Origin: Heliomarina sp018223035
Lineage (GTDB): Bacteria; Pseudomonadota; Alphaproteobacteria; Rhodobacterales; Rhodobacteraceae
Assembly: GCA_018223035.1 (NCBI GenBank)
Contig: JAAEZD010000007.1
Coordinates: 124,001 to 188,000 of the forward strand
Direction: 5' to 3'
Length of the DNA: 64,000 nt
A program made the position numbers and the translations under genes. Within the stretch, counting starts at the first letter, position 1. Every line of letters begins with the position of its first letter. Shown in pieces: positions 33,343 through 41,438 of the stretch. The notes under the pieces are model-generated. The model had not been told where the DNA came from. It saw nothing but the letters and a program-made list of their open reading frames with translations, and did no database searches.

Positions 33343-34431
33343 ATGATCCGCAAACCGCTGGCGCTTGCATGTGCCATTGCAGCCGCACCGGCAATCGCCG
33401 AAACGCCGCAGGTCGCAACCGACATCGCTCCGATCCATTCGCTTGTCGCGATGGTCATGGGCGATCTGGGCACGCCGGATCTGATCGTGACGCCCGGCGC
33501 TTCTCCGCATACCTACGCGCTGCGCCCGTCACAGGCGCGCGCGCTGCAGAACGCCGATCTCGTCGTCTGGGTCGGGCCCGAACTGACGCCATGGCTGTCG
33601 AAACCGCTCGACTCGCTTTCCGACAGCGCCAGCGAACTGGCCCTGCTGAAGGTGGACGGGCTCGAGTTGCTCGAGTTCCGAGATCACTTCGAAGGTGCAG
33701 AGGGCGAGGCGGATCACGGGCACGATGACCATGCAGACCACGATGACCATGAGCACGAAGAGCATGGGCACGACCACGCCGAGCATGACCATGACGATCA
33801 CGACCACGATGGCCATGATCACGCCGAACATGATCACGAAGAGCATGATCACGAAGAGCATGATCACGAAGACCATGCCGAGCATGACCACGCTGATGGC
33901 GGCCACCATCACGAAGGCACCGATCCGCACGCGTGGCTCGATCCGGAAATTGCCCGCGCCTGGCTTGCCGCGATTGCAACGGAACTGGCCGAGCTTGACC
34001 CCGATAATGCGGAAACCTACGCGACCAATGCCGCCAGTGCAGATAAGGCGCTCGAAGAGCTTGAAAGCCGCATGACCAGCCAGCTTGAAAGCCTTGGATC
34101 AATCGAGTTCGTGACGCTTCACGATGCCTTCCAGTATTTCGAACACCGCTTTGACATTCACTCGACCGCCGCGGTTAGCCTTGGCGACGCCGCCGACCCC
34201 GGTCCGGCCCGGCTCAAGCAGTTCAGGGAAAAGGTGACGGCTGGCGGGTTGTCTTGCGCCTTTGCCGAACCGCAGTTCGACACCCGTCTGCTCGACGCTA
34301 TGCTGGACGGGCAGGGGATCGAGATCAAGACGCTCGATCCGCTTGGCAGCGCGCTGCAACCGGGACCAGCGCTTTACCCGCAGCTTTTGGAAGAGATGGC
34401 CGACACCATCGTCTCCTGCGCCAAGTCCTGA
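33343..34431 (+). CDS. znuA: Zinc-binding periplasmic protein with long His-rich loop
   Basis: A 362-aa ZnuA. It has a Sec signal (1-19) and the zinc ligand His in GASPHTY (His56), with further expected ligands in TDPHAWLDP and VTLHDAFQYF. Between the two lobes, residues about 115-195 form a loop with 28 His mixed with Asp and Glu, unusually long. Part of this loop is coded by three 15-bp tandem repeats. AAGGAG precedes the ATG. The frame is open upstream to 33148 but that is antisense to zur. Confidence 0.94.
   Translation: MIRKPLALACAIAAAPAIAETPQVATDIAPIHSLVAMVMGDLGTPDLIVTPGASPHTYALRPSQARALQNADLVVWVGPELTPWLSKPLDSLSDSASELALLKVDGLELLEFRDHFEGAEGEADHGHDDHADHDDHEHEEHGHDHAEHDHDDHDHDGHDHAEHDHEEHDHEEHDHEDHAEHDHADGGHHHEGTDPHAWLDPEIARAWLAAIATELAELDPDNAETYATNAASADKALEELESRMTSQLESLGSIEFVTLHDAFQYFEHRFDIHSTAAVSLGDAADPGPARLKQFREKVTAGGLSCAFAEPQFDTRLLDAMLDGQGIEIKTLDPLGSALQPGPALYPQLLEEMADTIVSCAKS
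33826..33870 (+). repeat. Three 15-bp tandem repeats coding the znuA His loop
   Basis: The units start at 33826, 33841 and 33856 and each codes Glu-His-Asp-His-Glu. The first differs from the others by one base. Such near-identical in-frame units suggest loop growth by replication slippage. The surrounding loop is built from decayed relatives of the same unit. Confidence 0.8.
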
Positions 34432-34461
34432 ACCGAGGCGCACACCTACAGCAATAGAAAG

Positions 34462-34484
34462 GCCCCCAGTCGCGGGGGCTTTTT
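34462..34484. terminator. Intrinsic terminator after znuA
   Basis: A 6-bp GC stem (34462-34467 with 34474-34479, 6-nt loop) is followed by TTTTT (34480-34484) and preceded by AAA. It lies between znuA and the convergent phoX gene and may serve both. Confidence 0.85.
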
Positions 34485-34502
34485 CGCATGCGTCACGTCA
34501 TG

Positions 34503-36533
34503 TCAGACCGCAATCTTGCCGCCGCCCTGTCTGGTCACGACAACGACCGACGGGCGCGGCGGCATGTTCGGGTCGAAATCTGGCCAGCGCGTGGCCGGGT
34601 CCTCGAACGTCGATTCCCGCTCGAAGCCTTTGAAATCCTTGGTGCCGTCGGTGCCCGGGTGCTGCACCGAAAGGAACAGCGTCTCGCCATCGCCGGTGAA
34701 ATACGGCCCGCAGATCTCACCTCCCACCGGGCAGCGGAAGAAAAGCCTCGGCAACCCGCGCAGCTCGCCTTCGGTTTCAAGCGCGTAAAGTCCGTCCGAC
34801 TTGCCGGTCTTCGCCCAGTCGTCGCCCTGATCGGTCGCGACCCAAAGCCGCCCGTCCGCATCAATGGCGCAATTGTCGGGGGAGCCGAACCAGCCATTGG
34901 CCGAGGTCTCGGGGTGCCATTCCGCGCCCACTTCGGCCAGCGTGGGATCGCCGCATTTGACCACGATTGACCATGTGCCGGTTTCGGCCGCATGGTCGCC
35001 ACGGGCTTCCTTGATTTCGATGATATGACCAAAACGTGACTTGCGGCGCGGGTTCGCCGCGTCGATCTGCCCGGTCTTACGCCGTGAATTGTTCGTCAGC
35101 ATGACAAAGGCAGCGCCATCGCCGCGCGGCTGCACATCCTCGGGACGATCCTTCGGCGTCGCGCCAAGAACATCACCCGCCCGGCGCGCGTCGATCAGTA
35201 CATCGCCCTGAACGTTGAACCCGTTCTCGGCGGTCAGCGGGCCTGTACCATGCACCAGCGGCATCCAGACAATGCTGCCATCCTCGTCAAACCGCGCGAC
35301 GTAAAGCACGCCATCGCTCAGCAGGGCGGAATTGGCGGCGAGGTCGTCCGAGACGGTGCCAGACGAGACATATTTGTAAATATAGTCGAACCGGTTGTCG
35401 TCACCGGAATAGACAACCAGCCGACCTTCGGCAGAGACGGTGGTTTCGCAGCCCTCGTGGCAAAACCGGCCCAGAGCCGTGTGCTTGACAGGCATCGCGT
35501 CGGGGTCGCGCCGATCGACCTCGACCACCCAGCCGAACTTGTTCGGCATTTGCGGTTCCTTGTCGATGTTGAACCGGTCGTAATACTGCCCCCAGTTGAA
35601 CCACATGCCCGGCACGCCATAGCGGTCATAGGATGCGGCTTCCGGCAGGGTTTCATCCAGCACCGGATAGCCGTCAGCATCGAACCGGTCGGTCCAGAAA
35701 TAGCCGTGGAAATTCTCTTCTGCCATCAGGTAGGTGCCCCAGGGCGTCATGCCGCCCGCACAGTTGTTGAGCGTTCCGATGACACGCGTCCCGGTCGGGT
35801 CGTCGTTCGTCTGCAACCGCGCGTGCCCGGCAGCAGGTCCATCCAGCATCATTTCGGTGTTCAGCGGGGTGATGCGGCGATTATACCGACTGTCGCGCAC
35901 CAGCGCCCATTTACCATCCTCGCCGCGCGCGATTTCGACCACCGTGCCGCCATGCGCGGCCATCTCGATATCGACTAGCTCTTTCGTCATCCCGGCATAG
36001 GCCGCCTCGTCCTGACGCCCGATCCCGGGAAACATGACCTCTTCATTGGTGTACTCGTGGTTAACGCAGAGCAACCCGCGCGCGCCGTCCGCGTCCAGCG
36101 GAGTAAAGCCCACGTAGTCGTTGTTATACCCGAACTGCTGCAACTGGGCCTCGGCGCTCTGGTTCATCACGTCGAATTCCGGCGCGTCCGCGGTGATCGG
36201 ATCGCCCCAGCGCAGCAGGACGTCGGCATCATAGCCGTTGGCGATATGGTGATTTTCGTCGTTGCCCCATGTCAGTTCTTCGAAATCATAGCGTGGCCCA
36301 TGCGGTTTGGCGGCTGCCTGACGCGGCGCGACGATGGCCGAGGTGCCAAAGAGCGCGGTCATCGCGGTCACCGCCAGTGCACCGCGCAGCAGATCGCGAC
36401 GGCCATAACGCGCATTGATGACATCGCCGATGGTGCGGCTCAGGTTCGGGTTGGTGGGAACGTCATCATAGGCTTCGAAAGCTTCCGCCTTGTTGCCGAA
36501 TTCCGGGTCTGTGACAAAGAATTTGCAATCCAT
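34503..36533 (-). CDS. phoX: PhoX-family (DUF839) secreted phosphatase
   Basis: A 676-aa protein. Residues about 45-75 form a twin-arginine signal (RRDLLRGALAVTAMTALFG) preceded by a 44-residue extension, which is usual for PhoX. The mature part is the DUF839 beta-propeller, including CVNHEYTNEEVMFPG and the CHEGCE segment. PhoX is a calcium- and iron-dependent alkaline phosphatase that releases phosphate from organic esters in the periplasm. I did not find a convincing PhoB box upstream. It forms a single-gene unit, convergent with znuA. Confidence 0.9.
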   Translation of the reverse strand: MDCKFFVTDPEFGNKAEAFEAYDDVPTNPNLSRTIGDVINARYGRRDLLRGALAVTAMTALFGTSAIVAPRQAAAKPHGPRYDFEELTWGNDENHHIANGYDADVLLRWGDPITADAPEFDVMNQSAEAQLQQFGYNNDYVGFTPLDADGARGLLCVNHEYTNEEVMFPGIGRQDEAAYAGMTKELVDIEMAAHGGTVVEIARGEDGKWALVRDSRYNRRITPLNTEMMLDGPAAGHARLQTNDDPTGTRVIGTLNNCAGGMTPWGTYLMAEENFHGYFWTDRFDADGYPVLDETLPEAASYDRYGVPGMWFNWGQYYDRFNIDKEPQMPNKFGWVVEVDRRDPDAMPVKHTALGRFCHEGCETTVSAEGRLVVYSGDDNRFDYIYKYVSSGTVSDDLAANSALLSDGVLYVARFDEDGSIVWMPLVHGTGPLTAENGFNVQGDVLIDARRAGDVLGATPKDRPEDVQPRGDGAAFVMLTNNSRRKTGQIDAANPRRKSRFGHIIEIKEARGDHAAETGTWSIVVKCGDPTLAEVGAEWHPETSANGWFGSPDNCAIDADGRLWVATDQGDDWAKTGKSDGLYALETEGELRGLPRLFFRCPVGGEICGPYFTGDGETLFLSVQHPGTDGTKDFKGFERESTFEDPATRWPDFDPNMPPRPSVVVVTRQGGGKIAV

Positions 36534-36727
36534 ACGTCGGCTCCGTCACTTGGCTGCGATCGGACACTCAGCTCGGGCAGAGAATCCCCGGAATATTCTG
36601 TTCGTCAGTCTGTAACGCCGTGATGATGGCGTCTGTTTTCTCTCCCCGACAGGCGGAAATGTGACGCAGGCCCAGAGGGCATTCCCGCGTTGCTTGGCCT
36701 GCATTCAGCCGGAATGTCTGACGGATG

Positions 36728-36771
36728 TCATACGGGGGGTGTACAGGGGGTGTACGGCTTGTGCATCGCGT
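36728..36771. repeat. GTGYAC-like hexamers at exact 11-bp spacing (array B)
   Basis: Hexamers start at 36728 (TCATAC, degenerate), 36739 (GTGTAC), 36750 (GTGTAC) and 36761 (GTGCAT), each 11 bp apart, with G-rich spacers in the first units. It shares the run ACAGGGGGTG with array A at 4262-4305. The array lies about 195 bases upstream of phoX and just past the end of the hbpS-like gene. It is followed by short T-runs (36771-36774 and 36781-36785). Nothing else is recognised in the 278-bp gap 36534-36811. Confidence 0.6.
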
Positions 36772-36811
36772 TTTCGGGGATTTTTGGGGTATTCAGCCAC
36801 CGATTGGCGTG

Positions 36812-37312
36812 TCAGAAAGCGATCCGGTCGGCAATCGCATCAATTCCTGCTTGGGCACAGATATCGTCAAGATCGGGACCTGGCGCGCCCGATACACCGA
36901 TGCCGCCGACTATGCTGCCATTAACTTGGTAAACCACCAGCCCGCCGCCCAGCGGCAGAGCCTCGCTCAACTGACGTATCCCGGCTGAGGGTTTGCCCGG
37001 CTCGGTCGCTACCGCGAGTTCGGAGGTCGAGGTGCGAAAGCTGACAGCGGTCCAGGCCTTGCGGCGGGAGGTTTCGTAGACGTGAAGCCCGGCAAAGCGG
37101 TCGCGCAGGAAAACCTGCGGAATGCCCGAGCGGTCCACGACCGTCACGCCCACTTGGTATCCCTGATCGCGGCAGGTGGTCATGGCCGCCTCGGCCATCT
37201 CGAGGGCAAGCTCGGGCTTCAGCACCTCCTCGCTGATAAAGGGGCTGTCGTCGGCCGCCGCCAACGGGACGTGGCAAAAGGCGACCAGCGTCGCCGCGAT
37301 AAGCGTTCTCAT
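36812..37312 (-). CDS. HbpS/GlcG-family haem-binding-like secreted protein
   Basis: A 166-aa protein with a Sec signal (about 1-20) and a GlcG/HbpS (DUF336) domain, seen in AMTTCRDQGYQVGVTVVD and the C-terminal GGLVVYQVNGSIVGGIGVSG. Members bind haem or corrinoids in other bacteria. In Streptomyces HbpS is an accessory redox sensor. The start overlaps the soxS stop by 4 bases, so the two are coupled and likely act together in the periplasm. A role in the sox pathway is inference from position. Confidence 0.84.
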   Translation of the reverse strand: MRTLIAATLVAFCHVPLAAADDSPFISEEVLKPELALEMAEAAMTTCRDQGYQVGVTVVDRSGIPQVFLRDRFAGLHVYETSRRKAWTAVSFRTSTSELAVATEPGKPSAGIRQLSEALPLGGGLVVYQVNGSIVGGIGVSGAPGPDLDDICAQAGIDAIADRIAF

Positions 37313-37683
37313 GATTTCCCCCCCATAAAATCAGTGTTCTGTGTCAGAATATTCGTCAGCATCGGCCAGAAGAAATCGGCGCCCGGATAGCCTTCGATAC
37401 GGGCAAGTTCCTCGCCGTCTTCCACCAGCAGAAAGGTCGGCGTGAACGCGACACGGCGGTCGATTTCGAGATCTTCCGGCATGTCGTTGATGTCCACGCG
37501 GCGCAGCGGCGCAAAGCGGCCCTCGGCGGTTTTGGAATAGGCAGGCGCGATTTCGGTGTTCCAGCGTGCGCACCAGATACAGCCTTTTTCCTCGACCATG
37601 ACAAGTTCGGCCGCGACGGCAGCAAAGGGAAAGGTCAGGACGGCGACAATCGCGATCCCTAGTCGGGTTCTCCGTGCATGCAT
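37309..37683 (-). CDS. soxS: SoxS, periplasmic thioredoxin-like protein
   Basis: A 124-aa thioredoxin-fold protein with signal sequence (1-25) and redox motif CIWC (Cys35, Cys38). It ends in a helix with PTFLLVEDGEELARIEGYPG, the SoxS pattern. In Paracoccus, SoxS reduces and so reactivates the SoxYZ carrier. The start was set by GGAGG five bases upstream. The frame stays open to 37800 and an ATG at 37695 is possible. It is divergent from soxV. The usual neighbour soxR is absent. Confidence 0.88.
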   Translation of the reverse strand: MHARRTRLGIAIVAVLTFPFAAVAAELVMVEEKGCIWCARWNTEIAPAYSKTAEGRFAPLRRVDINDMPEDLEIDRRVAFTPTFLLVEDGEELARIEGYPGADFFWPMLTNILTQNTDFMGGKS

Positions 37684-37789
37684 CAAGGCCTCCATCCCGC
37701 CGATGGTGCTTGCGTCGACGGACAGGTAAACATATTTCCGGAGGCTCATGAATTCAAGCTGCCTGCGATGCCGGGCGGAGAGGCGGGCA

Positions 37790-38527
37790 ATGCTGGACAT
37801 ATCCTATTTCGGCGCGCTTTTCGCGGGTCTTCTCAGCTTTTTCACGCCGTGTGTACTGCCGATGGTGCCGTTCTACCTGTCCTACATGGGCGGGCTGTCG
37901 ATGGCCGAACTGCGCGGCGATGGAGAGATCGCGCCCGGGGCGCAGCGGCGTCTTCTGCTGTCCTCGGTGTTGTTCGCGCTTGGCGTGACGACAGTTTTCG
38001 TGCTCTTGGGCATGGGCGCGACAGCGCTGGGATCGCTTTTCGGCCAGTACCTTACGCCGCTTTCCTACGTGGCGGCCGCGATCCTTGTGGTCTTTGGCCT
38101 GCATTTCCTCGGGGTGATCCGCGTGCCGCTTCTTTACCGCGAGGCCCGGCTGGAGAGTAGCGCGGAACCCAGTACGGTGATCGGCGCCTACCTGATGGGG
38201 CTGGCCTTTGGATTTGGCTGGACACCCTGCGTCGGCCCGGCGCTGGCCTCGATCCTGATGATCGCCAGCGGCATGGGCGATATCTGGCGCGGCGGGCTGC
38301 TGCTCTTGGTCTATGGGATTGGAATGACAGCACCTTTCGTGGTGGCGGCCCTATTTGCGAAACCTTTTCTCGCGTGGGTGCAACGGCATCGCGCGGCCTT
38401 TGCTTGGGTCGAAAAAGGCATGGGCGTGATGCTGATCGTCTTTGCCGTGCTGATCGCGACCGGGAGCGTAAACGTGATCGCCGATGCAATGATCCGTTGG
38501 TTTCCGGGCTTTCTCAGCATAGGATAG
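37790..38527 (+). CDS. soxV: SoxV, CcdA-type membrane thiol transporter
   Basis: A 245-aa protein with six membrane helices of the CcdA/DsbD family. The two redox cysteines are in FFTPCVLPM and WTPCVGP. It carries reducing equivalents from cytoplasmic thioredoxin to periplasmic SoxW and SoxS. A purine-rich GGAGAGGCGGG precedes the ATG. The frame is open 14 codons upstream but lacks family similarity there. First gene of the plus-strand sox operon. Confidence 0.92.
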   Translation: MLDISYFGALFAGLLSFFTPCVLPMVPFYLSYMGGLSMAELRGDGEIAPGAQRRLLLSSVLFALGVTTVFVLLGMGATALGSLFGQYLTPLSYVAAAILVVFGLHFLGVIRVPLLYREARLESSAEPSTVIGAYLMGLAFGFGWTPCVGPALASILMIASGMGDIWRGGLLLLVYGIGMTAPFVVAALFAKPFLAWVQRHRAAFAWVEKGMGVMLIVFAVLIATGSVNVIADAMIRWFPGFLSIG

Positions 38528-38548
38528 GCCCAGCGAAGGAGGAGCCAC

Positions 38549-39127
38549 ATGAAACATCTGCTTGCAGCCACTCTTGCCCTTTTGCTGATTTCACCGGCCC
38601 ATGCGGTCGAGATGGGCGATGACGGTCTGCATAAGACCGACTGGATGCGCGACACCTTCAAGGACCTGCGCGAGGATCTGGCCGAGGCTAACGAAGAAGG
38701 CAAGCGACTGGTGCTTTTCTTCGAACAGCGCGGCTGCATCTATTGCACCAAGATGCACACCGAGGTTTTCCCGAGACCCGAGATCGACAGCTATATCCGC
38801 GAGAACTACTTCGTGGTGCAGCTTAACCTTCACGGTGACACGGAAGTGACGGATTTCGATCGCGAGGCGATGAGCGAAAAAGACATGGCCCGGCGCTGGA
38901 ACGTAATGTTCACGCCAACCATTATGTTTATGCCCGAAGAGGTACCCGAAGGCGAGACAGCCGCGCAGGCGGCGGTGGCGGTGATGCCCGGCGCCTTTGG
39001 ACCCGGCACCACGATCGACATGTTTACTTGGGTGAACGAAAAACGTTATGAACTTGACGATGGAGAGGATTTCCAGCGCTACCATGCGCGGCGCGTCAAA
39101 GAGCGCGAGGATGGGCGCACGGATTGA
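38549..39127 (+). CDS. soxW: SoxW, periplasmic thioredoxin
   Basis: A 192-aa thioredoxin-fold protein with Sec signal (1-19) and active-site CIYC (Cys63, Cys66). It accepts electrons from SoxV and is thought to keep sox proteins reduced. AAGGAGGA lies 5 bases before the ATG. The C-terminus (about 170-192) is highly charged. It is separated from soxV by 21 bases and from soxX by 54. Confidence 0.92.
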   Translation: MKHLLAATLALLLISPAHAVEMGDDGLHKTDWMRDTFKDLREDLAEANEEGKRLVLFFEQRGCIYCTKMHTEVFPRPEIDSYIRENYFVVQLNLHGDTEVTDFDREAMSEKDMARRWNVMFTPTIMFMPEEVPEGETAAQAAVAVMPGAFGPGTTIDMFTWVNEKRYELDDGEDFQRYHARRVKEREDGRTD

Positions 39128-39181
39128 GACATGGATTACAAGGCAGAACGGCCGGATCTTTATGCGACTGAGGGGACACCA

Positions 39182-39661
39182 ATGAGAACGCTGAACCTGG
39201 CCGCCGCAGCGGCACTTGGCCTGATTGCAACGATGGCCGCCGCCGATAGCGTCGTGGCCCCCGCCGACGTGGTCTTTGAGGACGGGGCCGTCGAACAGTC
39301 CCTGACCGGCGTGCCGGGCAAGGCCGAAAACGGGCCCGATATCATGAACAAGGGCGCGGGCAATTGCATCGCCTGCCACGAGGTCTCGGCGCTTGCCGAT
39401 CTGCCGTTTCAGGGCACGGTCGGTCCGTCGCTCGACGGGGCCGGCAGCCGCTGGAGCGAGGCGCAGCTGCGCGGGATCGTCGCCAATGCCAAGGAAATGT
39501 TCTATGAATCGATGATGCCGTCGTTTTACAAAACCTCGGGCTACATCCGGCCCGGGGATGAGTTTACCGGCAAGGCCGCGTCGGAACCTCTTCCGCCTAT
39601 GCTGAGCGCGGAAGAGATCGAGGATGTCGTCGCCTTTCTCATGACGATGAAGGATGAGTAG
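39182..39661 (+). CDS. soxX: SoxX, monohaem c-type cytochrome
   Basis: A 159-aa cytochrome with Sec signal (1-21) and one haem site CIACH (Cys63, Cys66, His67). The likely axial Met is near 117 in SMMPSFYKTSG. SoxX pairs with SoxA to form SoxAX, which couples thiosulfate oxidatively to the SoxY carrier cysteine. The start was chosen by AGGGG 7 bases upstream and by the signal peptide. Confidence 0.94.
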   Translation: MRTLNLAAAAALGLIATMAAADSVVAPADVVFEDGAVEQSLTGVPGKAENGPDIMNKGAGNCIACHEVSALADLPFQGTVGPSLDGAGSRWSEAQLRGIVANAKEMFYESMMPSFYKTSGYIRPGDEFTGKAASEPLPPMLSAEEIEDVVAFLMTMKDE

Positions 39662-39704
39662 ACTGCGCGCCAGCGCCGGTCACCTGTTTGCAAGGAGTCA
39701 CACA

Positions 39705-40124
39705 ATGGAATTCTCACGACGCGAAACGCTCGCCCTCGGGGCAGGGGCCGCCGCTCTGAGCATGCTGCCGCTGCGGGGCTTTGCCGCGACGGCCGATGAA
39801 ATGATCGCCGAATTCACCGGCGGCGCCGATCTGGCGCAGGACGGGGTCACGCTGACCGCGCCCGAGATCGCCGAAAACGGCAATACCGTGCCGATCGACT
39901 TTTCGGCCCCGGGCGCCAGCGAGATCCGGGTCTATGCCACGGGCAACCCGACACCGCCGGTTGCGGCATTCGCCTTTGGCCCGCTGGCCGGCAGCCGCGC
40001 GGCCTCGACCCGGATCCGCCTGGCAGAGACGCAGAATGTCGTGGCCGTGGCCAAGCTGGAAGACGGCAGCTTTGCCCAGTCGACAAAACTGATCAAAGTT
40101 ACAATCGGCGGCTGCGGCGGTTGA
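39705..40124 (+). CDS. soxY: SoxY, sulfur carrier subunit
   Basis: A 139-aa protein with twin-arginine signal (SRRETLALGAGAAALSML) and the C-terminal carrier motif GGCGG, whose Cys137 covalently holds the sulfur substrate during the cycle. It is exported with SoxZ, which has no signal of its own, as a folded pair. AAGGAG precedes the ATG. The frame is open 17 codons further into the soxX end. Confidence 0.95.
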   Translation: MEFSRRETLALGAGAAALSMLPLRGFAATADEMIAEFTGGADLAQDGVTLTAPEIAENGNTVPIDFSAPGASEIRVYATGNPTPPVAAFAFGPLAGSRAASTRIRLAETQNVVAVAKLEDGSFAQSTKLIKVTIGGCGG

Positions 40125-40154
40125 TCCGCGCACCTCAATCGAAAGGATAAAATC

Positions 40155-40484
40155 ATGGCATCCGGTGTAAAACCCCGCGTCAAGGTTCCCTCGAGCGTTT
40201 CGGCGGGCGAGGTCATCGAGATCAAGACCCTGATCAGCCACAAGATGGAAAGCGGTCAGCGCAAGGACGATGACGGCAACACCATTCCGCGTTCGATCAT
40301 TAACCGTTTCACCTGCACCTTTAACGGCGAGACGGTGATCGACGTGACGATGGAACCGGCGATTTCGACCAACCCGTATTTCCAGTTCGAGGCGACCGTA
40401 CCCGAAGCGGGCGAGTTCGTGTTCACATGGTACGATGACGACGGCTCGGTCTATGAAGAGAAGAAATCCGTCACTATTGGCTGA
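40155..40484 (+). CDS. soxZ: SoxZ, sulfur carrier partner subunit
   Basis: A 109-aa protein of normal SoxZ length, immunoglobulin-like fold. It has no signal peptide, which is expected because it rides on the Tat signal of SoxY. Conserved segments seen: RVKVPSSVSAGEVIEIKTLI and FTWYDDDGSVYE. SoxYZ presents the sulfur atom to SoxAX and SoxB. GAAAGGA lies upstream of the ATG. Confidence 0.95.
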   Translation: MASGVKPRVKVPSSVSAGEVIEIKTLISHKMESGQRKDDDGNTIPRSIINRFTCTFNGETVIDVTMEPAISTNPYFQFEATVPEAGEFVFTWYDDDGSVYEEKKSVTIG

Positions 40485-40514
40485 TCCGGTTTACCGGTCC
40501 GGCGGGAGGGCAAG

Positions 40515-41369
40515 ATGAAGAATATTTATCCACTGACGGCAATTGCATCGTCGTTTCTTATCGCGTTTGGCGCACCTGCCATGGCGGATGAAGACGCCAA
40601 GCTGGTGGTCAATGGTGAGATCGAGATGGTCACCGAGACCGCCGCGCCGTCGCATCTGGAAGGTCTGGATACGATCTATTCGGGGTGGAAATACCGCACC
40701 GATGAAACCCAGGCGTTGCAGATGGATGATTTCGACAACCCAGCCTTTGTCTTTGTCGATCAGGCTATGGACGCTTGGGAAAAGGTCGAAGGCTCGGCAG
40801 AGAAATCGTGCTCTTCCTGTCATGGTGACGTGATGGAGTCGATGAAGGGCGTACGGGCAGTCTATCCCAAGTGGAACGAGGAAGCGGGCGAAGTGCGCAC
40901 GCTGGTCACGCAGATCAACGCCTGCCGGACCGAGCAGATGGGCGCGGAACCCTGGGGCTACACCAGCGGCAAGATGGCATCGATGGAAGCGCTGATAAGC
41001 GTGCCGTCGCGCGGGATGCCGGTGGATGTGGCAATCGATGGGCCTGCACAATCCATGTGGGCCAAGGGCAAAGAGTTGTATTACACGCGCTTTGGCCAGC
41101 TTGAACTGAGCTGCGCGAATTGCCACGAAAACAACTATGGCAACATGATCCGCGCCGACCATCTGAGCCAGGGGCAGGTCAACGGGTTCCCGGTGTACCG
41201 CCTGAAGAACACCAAGCTGAACACCGCCCATGCACGGTTCAAGGGCTGTGTGCGAGACACGCGGGCCGAGACCTTCAACCCCGGCAGCGAAGAGTTCATC
41301 GCGCTTGAGCTTTACGTGGCAAGCCGCGGTAACGGTCTGTCGGTCGAAGCGCCTTCGGTGCGTAACTGA
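40515..41369 (+). CDS. soxA: SoxA, dihaem c-type cytochrome
   Basis: A 284-aa SoxA with Sec signal (1-24) and two haem sites, CSSCH (99-103) and CANCH (200-204). Cys245 in FKGCVRDTR is the conserved residue that ligates the active-site haem as persulfide. With SoxX it begins thiosulfate oxidation by attaching it to SoxY. The presence of both haem sites assigns it to the dihaem subtype typical of alphaproteobacteria. Confidence 0.95.
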   Translation: MKNIYPLTAIASSFLIAFGAPAMADEDAKLVVNGEIEMVTETAAPSHLEGLDTIYSGWKYRTDETQALQMDDFDNPAFVFVDQAMDAWEKVEGSAEKSCSSCHGDVMESMKGVRAVYPKWNEEAGEVRTLVTQINACRTEQMGAEPWGYTSGKMASMEALISVPSRGMPVDVAIDGPAQSMWAKGKELYYTRFGQLELSCANCHENNYGNMIRADHLSQGQVNGFPVYRLKNTKLNTAHARFKGCVRDTRAETFNPGSEEFIALELYVASRGNGLSVEAPSVRN

Positions 41370-41438
41370 TCACGTCCCCGTCGTGACGCGGCGGGGCGGT
41401 TTTGTGCCGCTCCCAGCGGGCGCGATGGGAGTACCCTT

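Noticed and set aside
33700..33920. Repetitive CAYGAY tract as a possible CRISPR or minisatellite
   Set aside because: The repeats are in frame in znuA, code His and Asp, and have no spacers.
36534..36660. PhoB box upstream of phoX
   Set aside because: No pair of CTGTCAT-like units at 11-bp spacing found.
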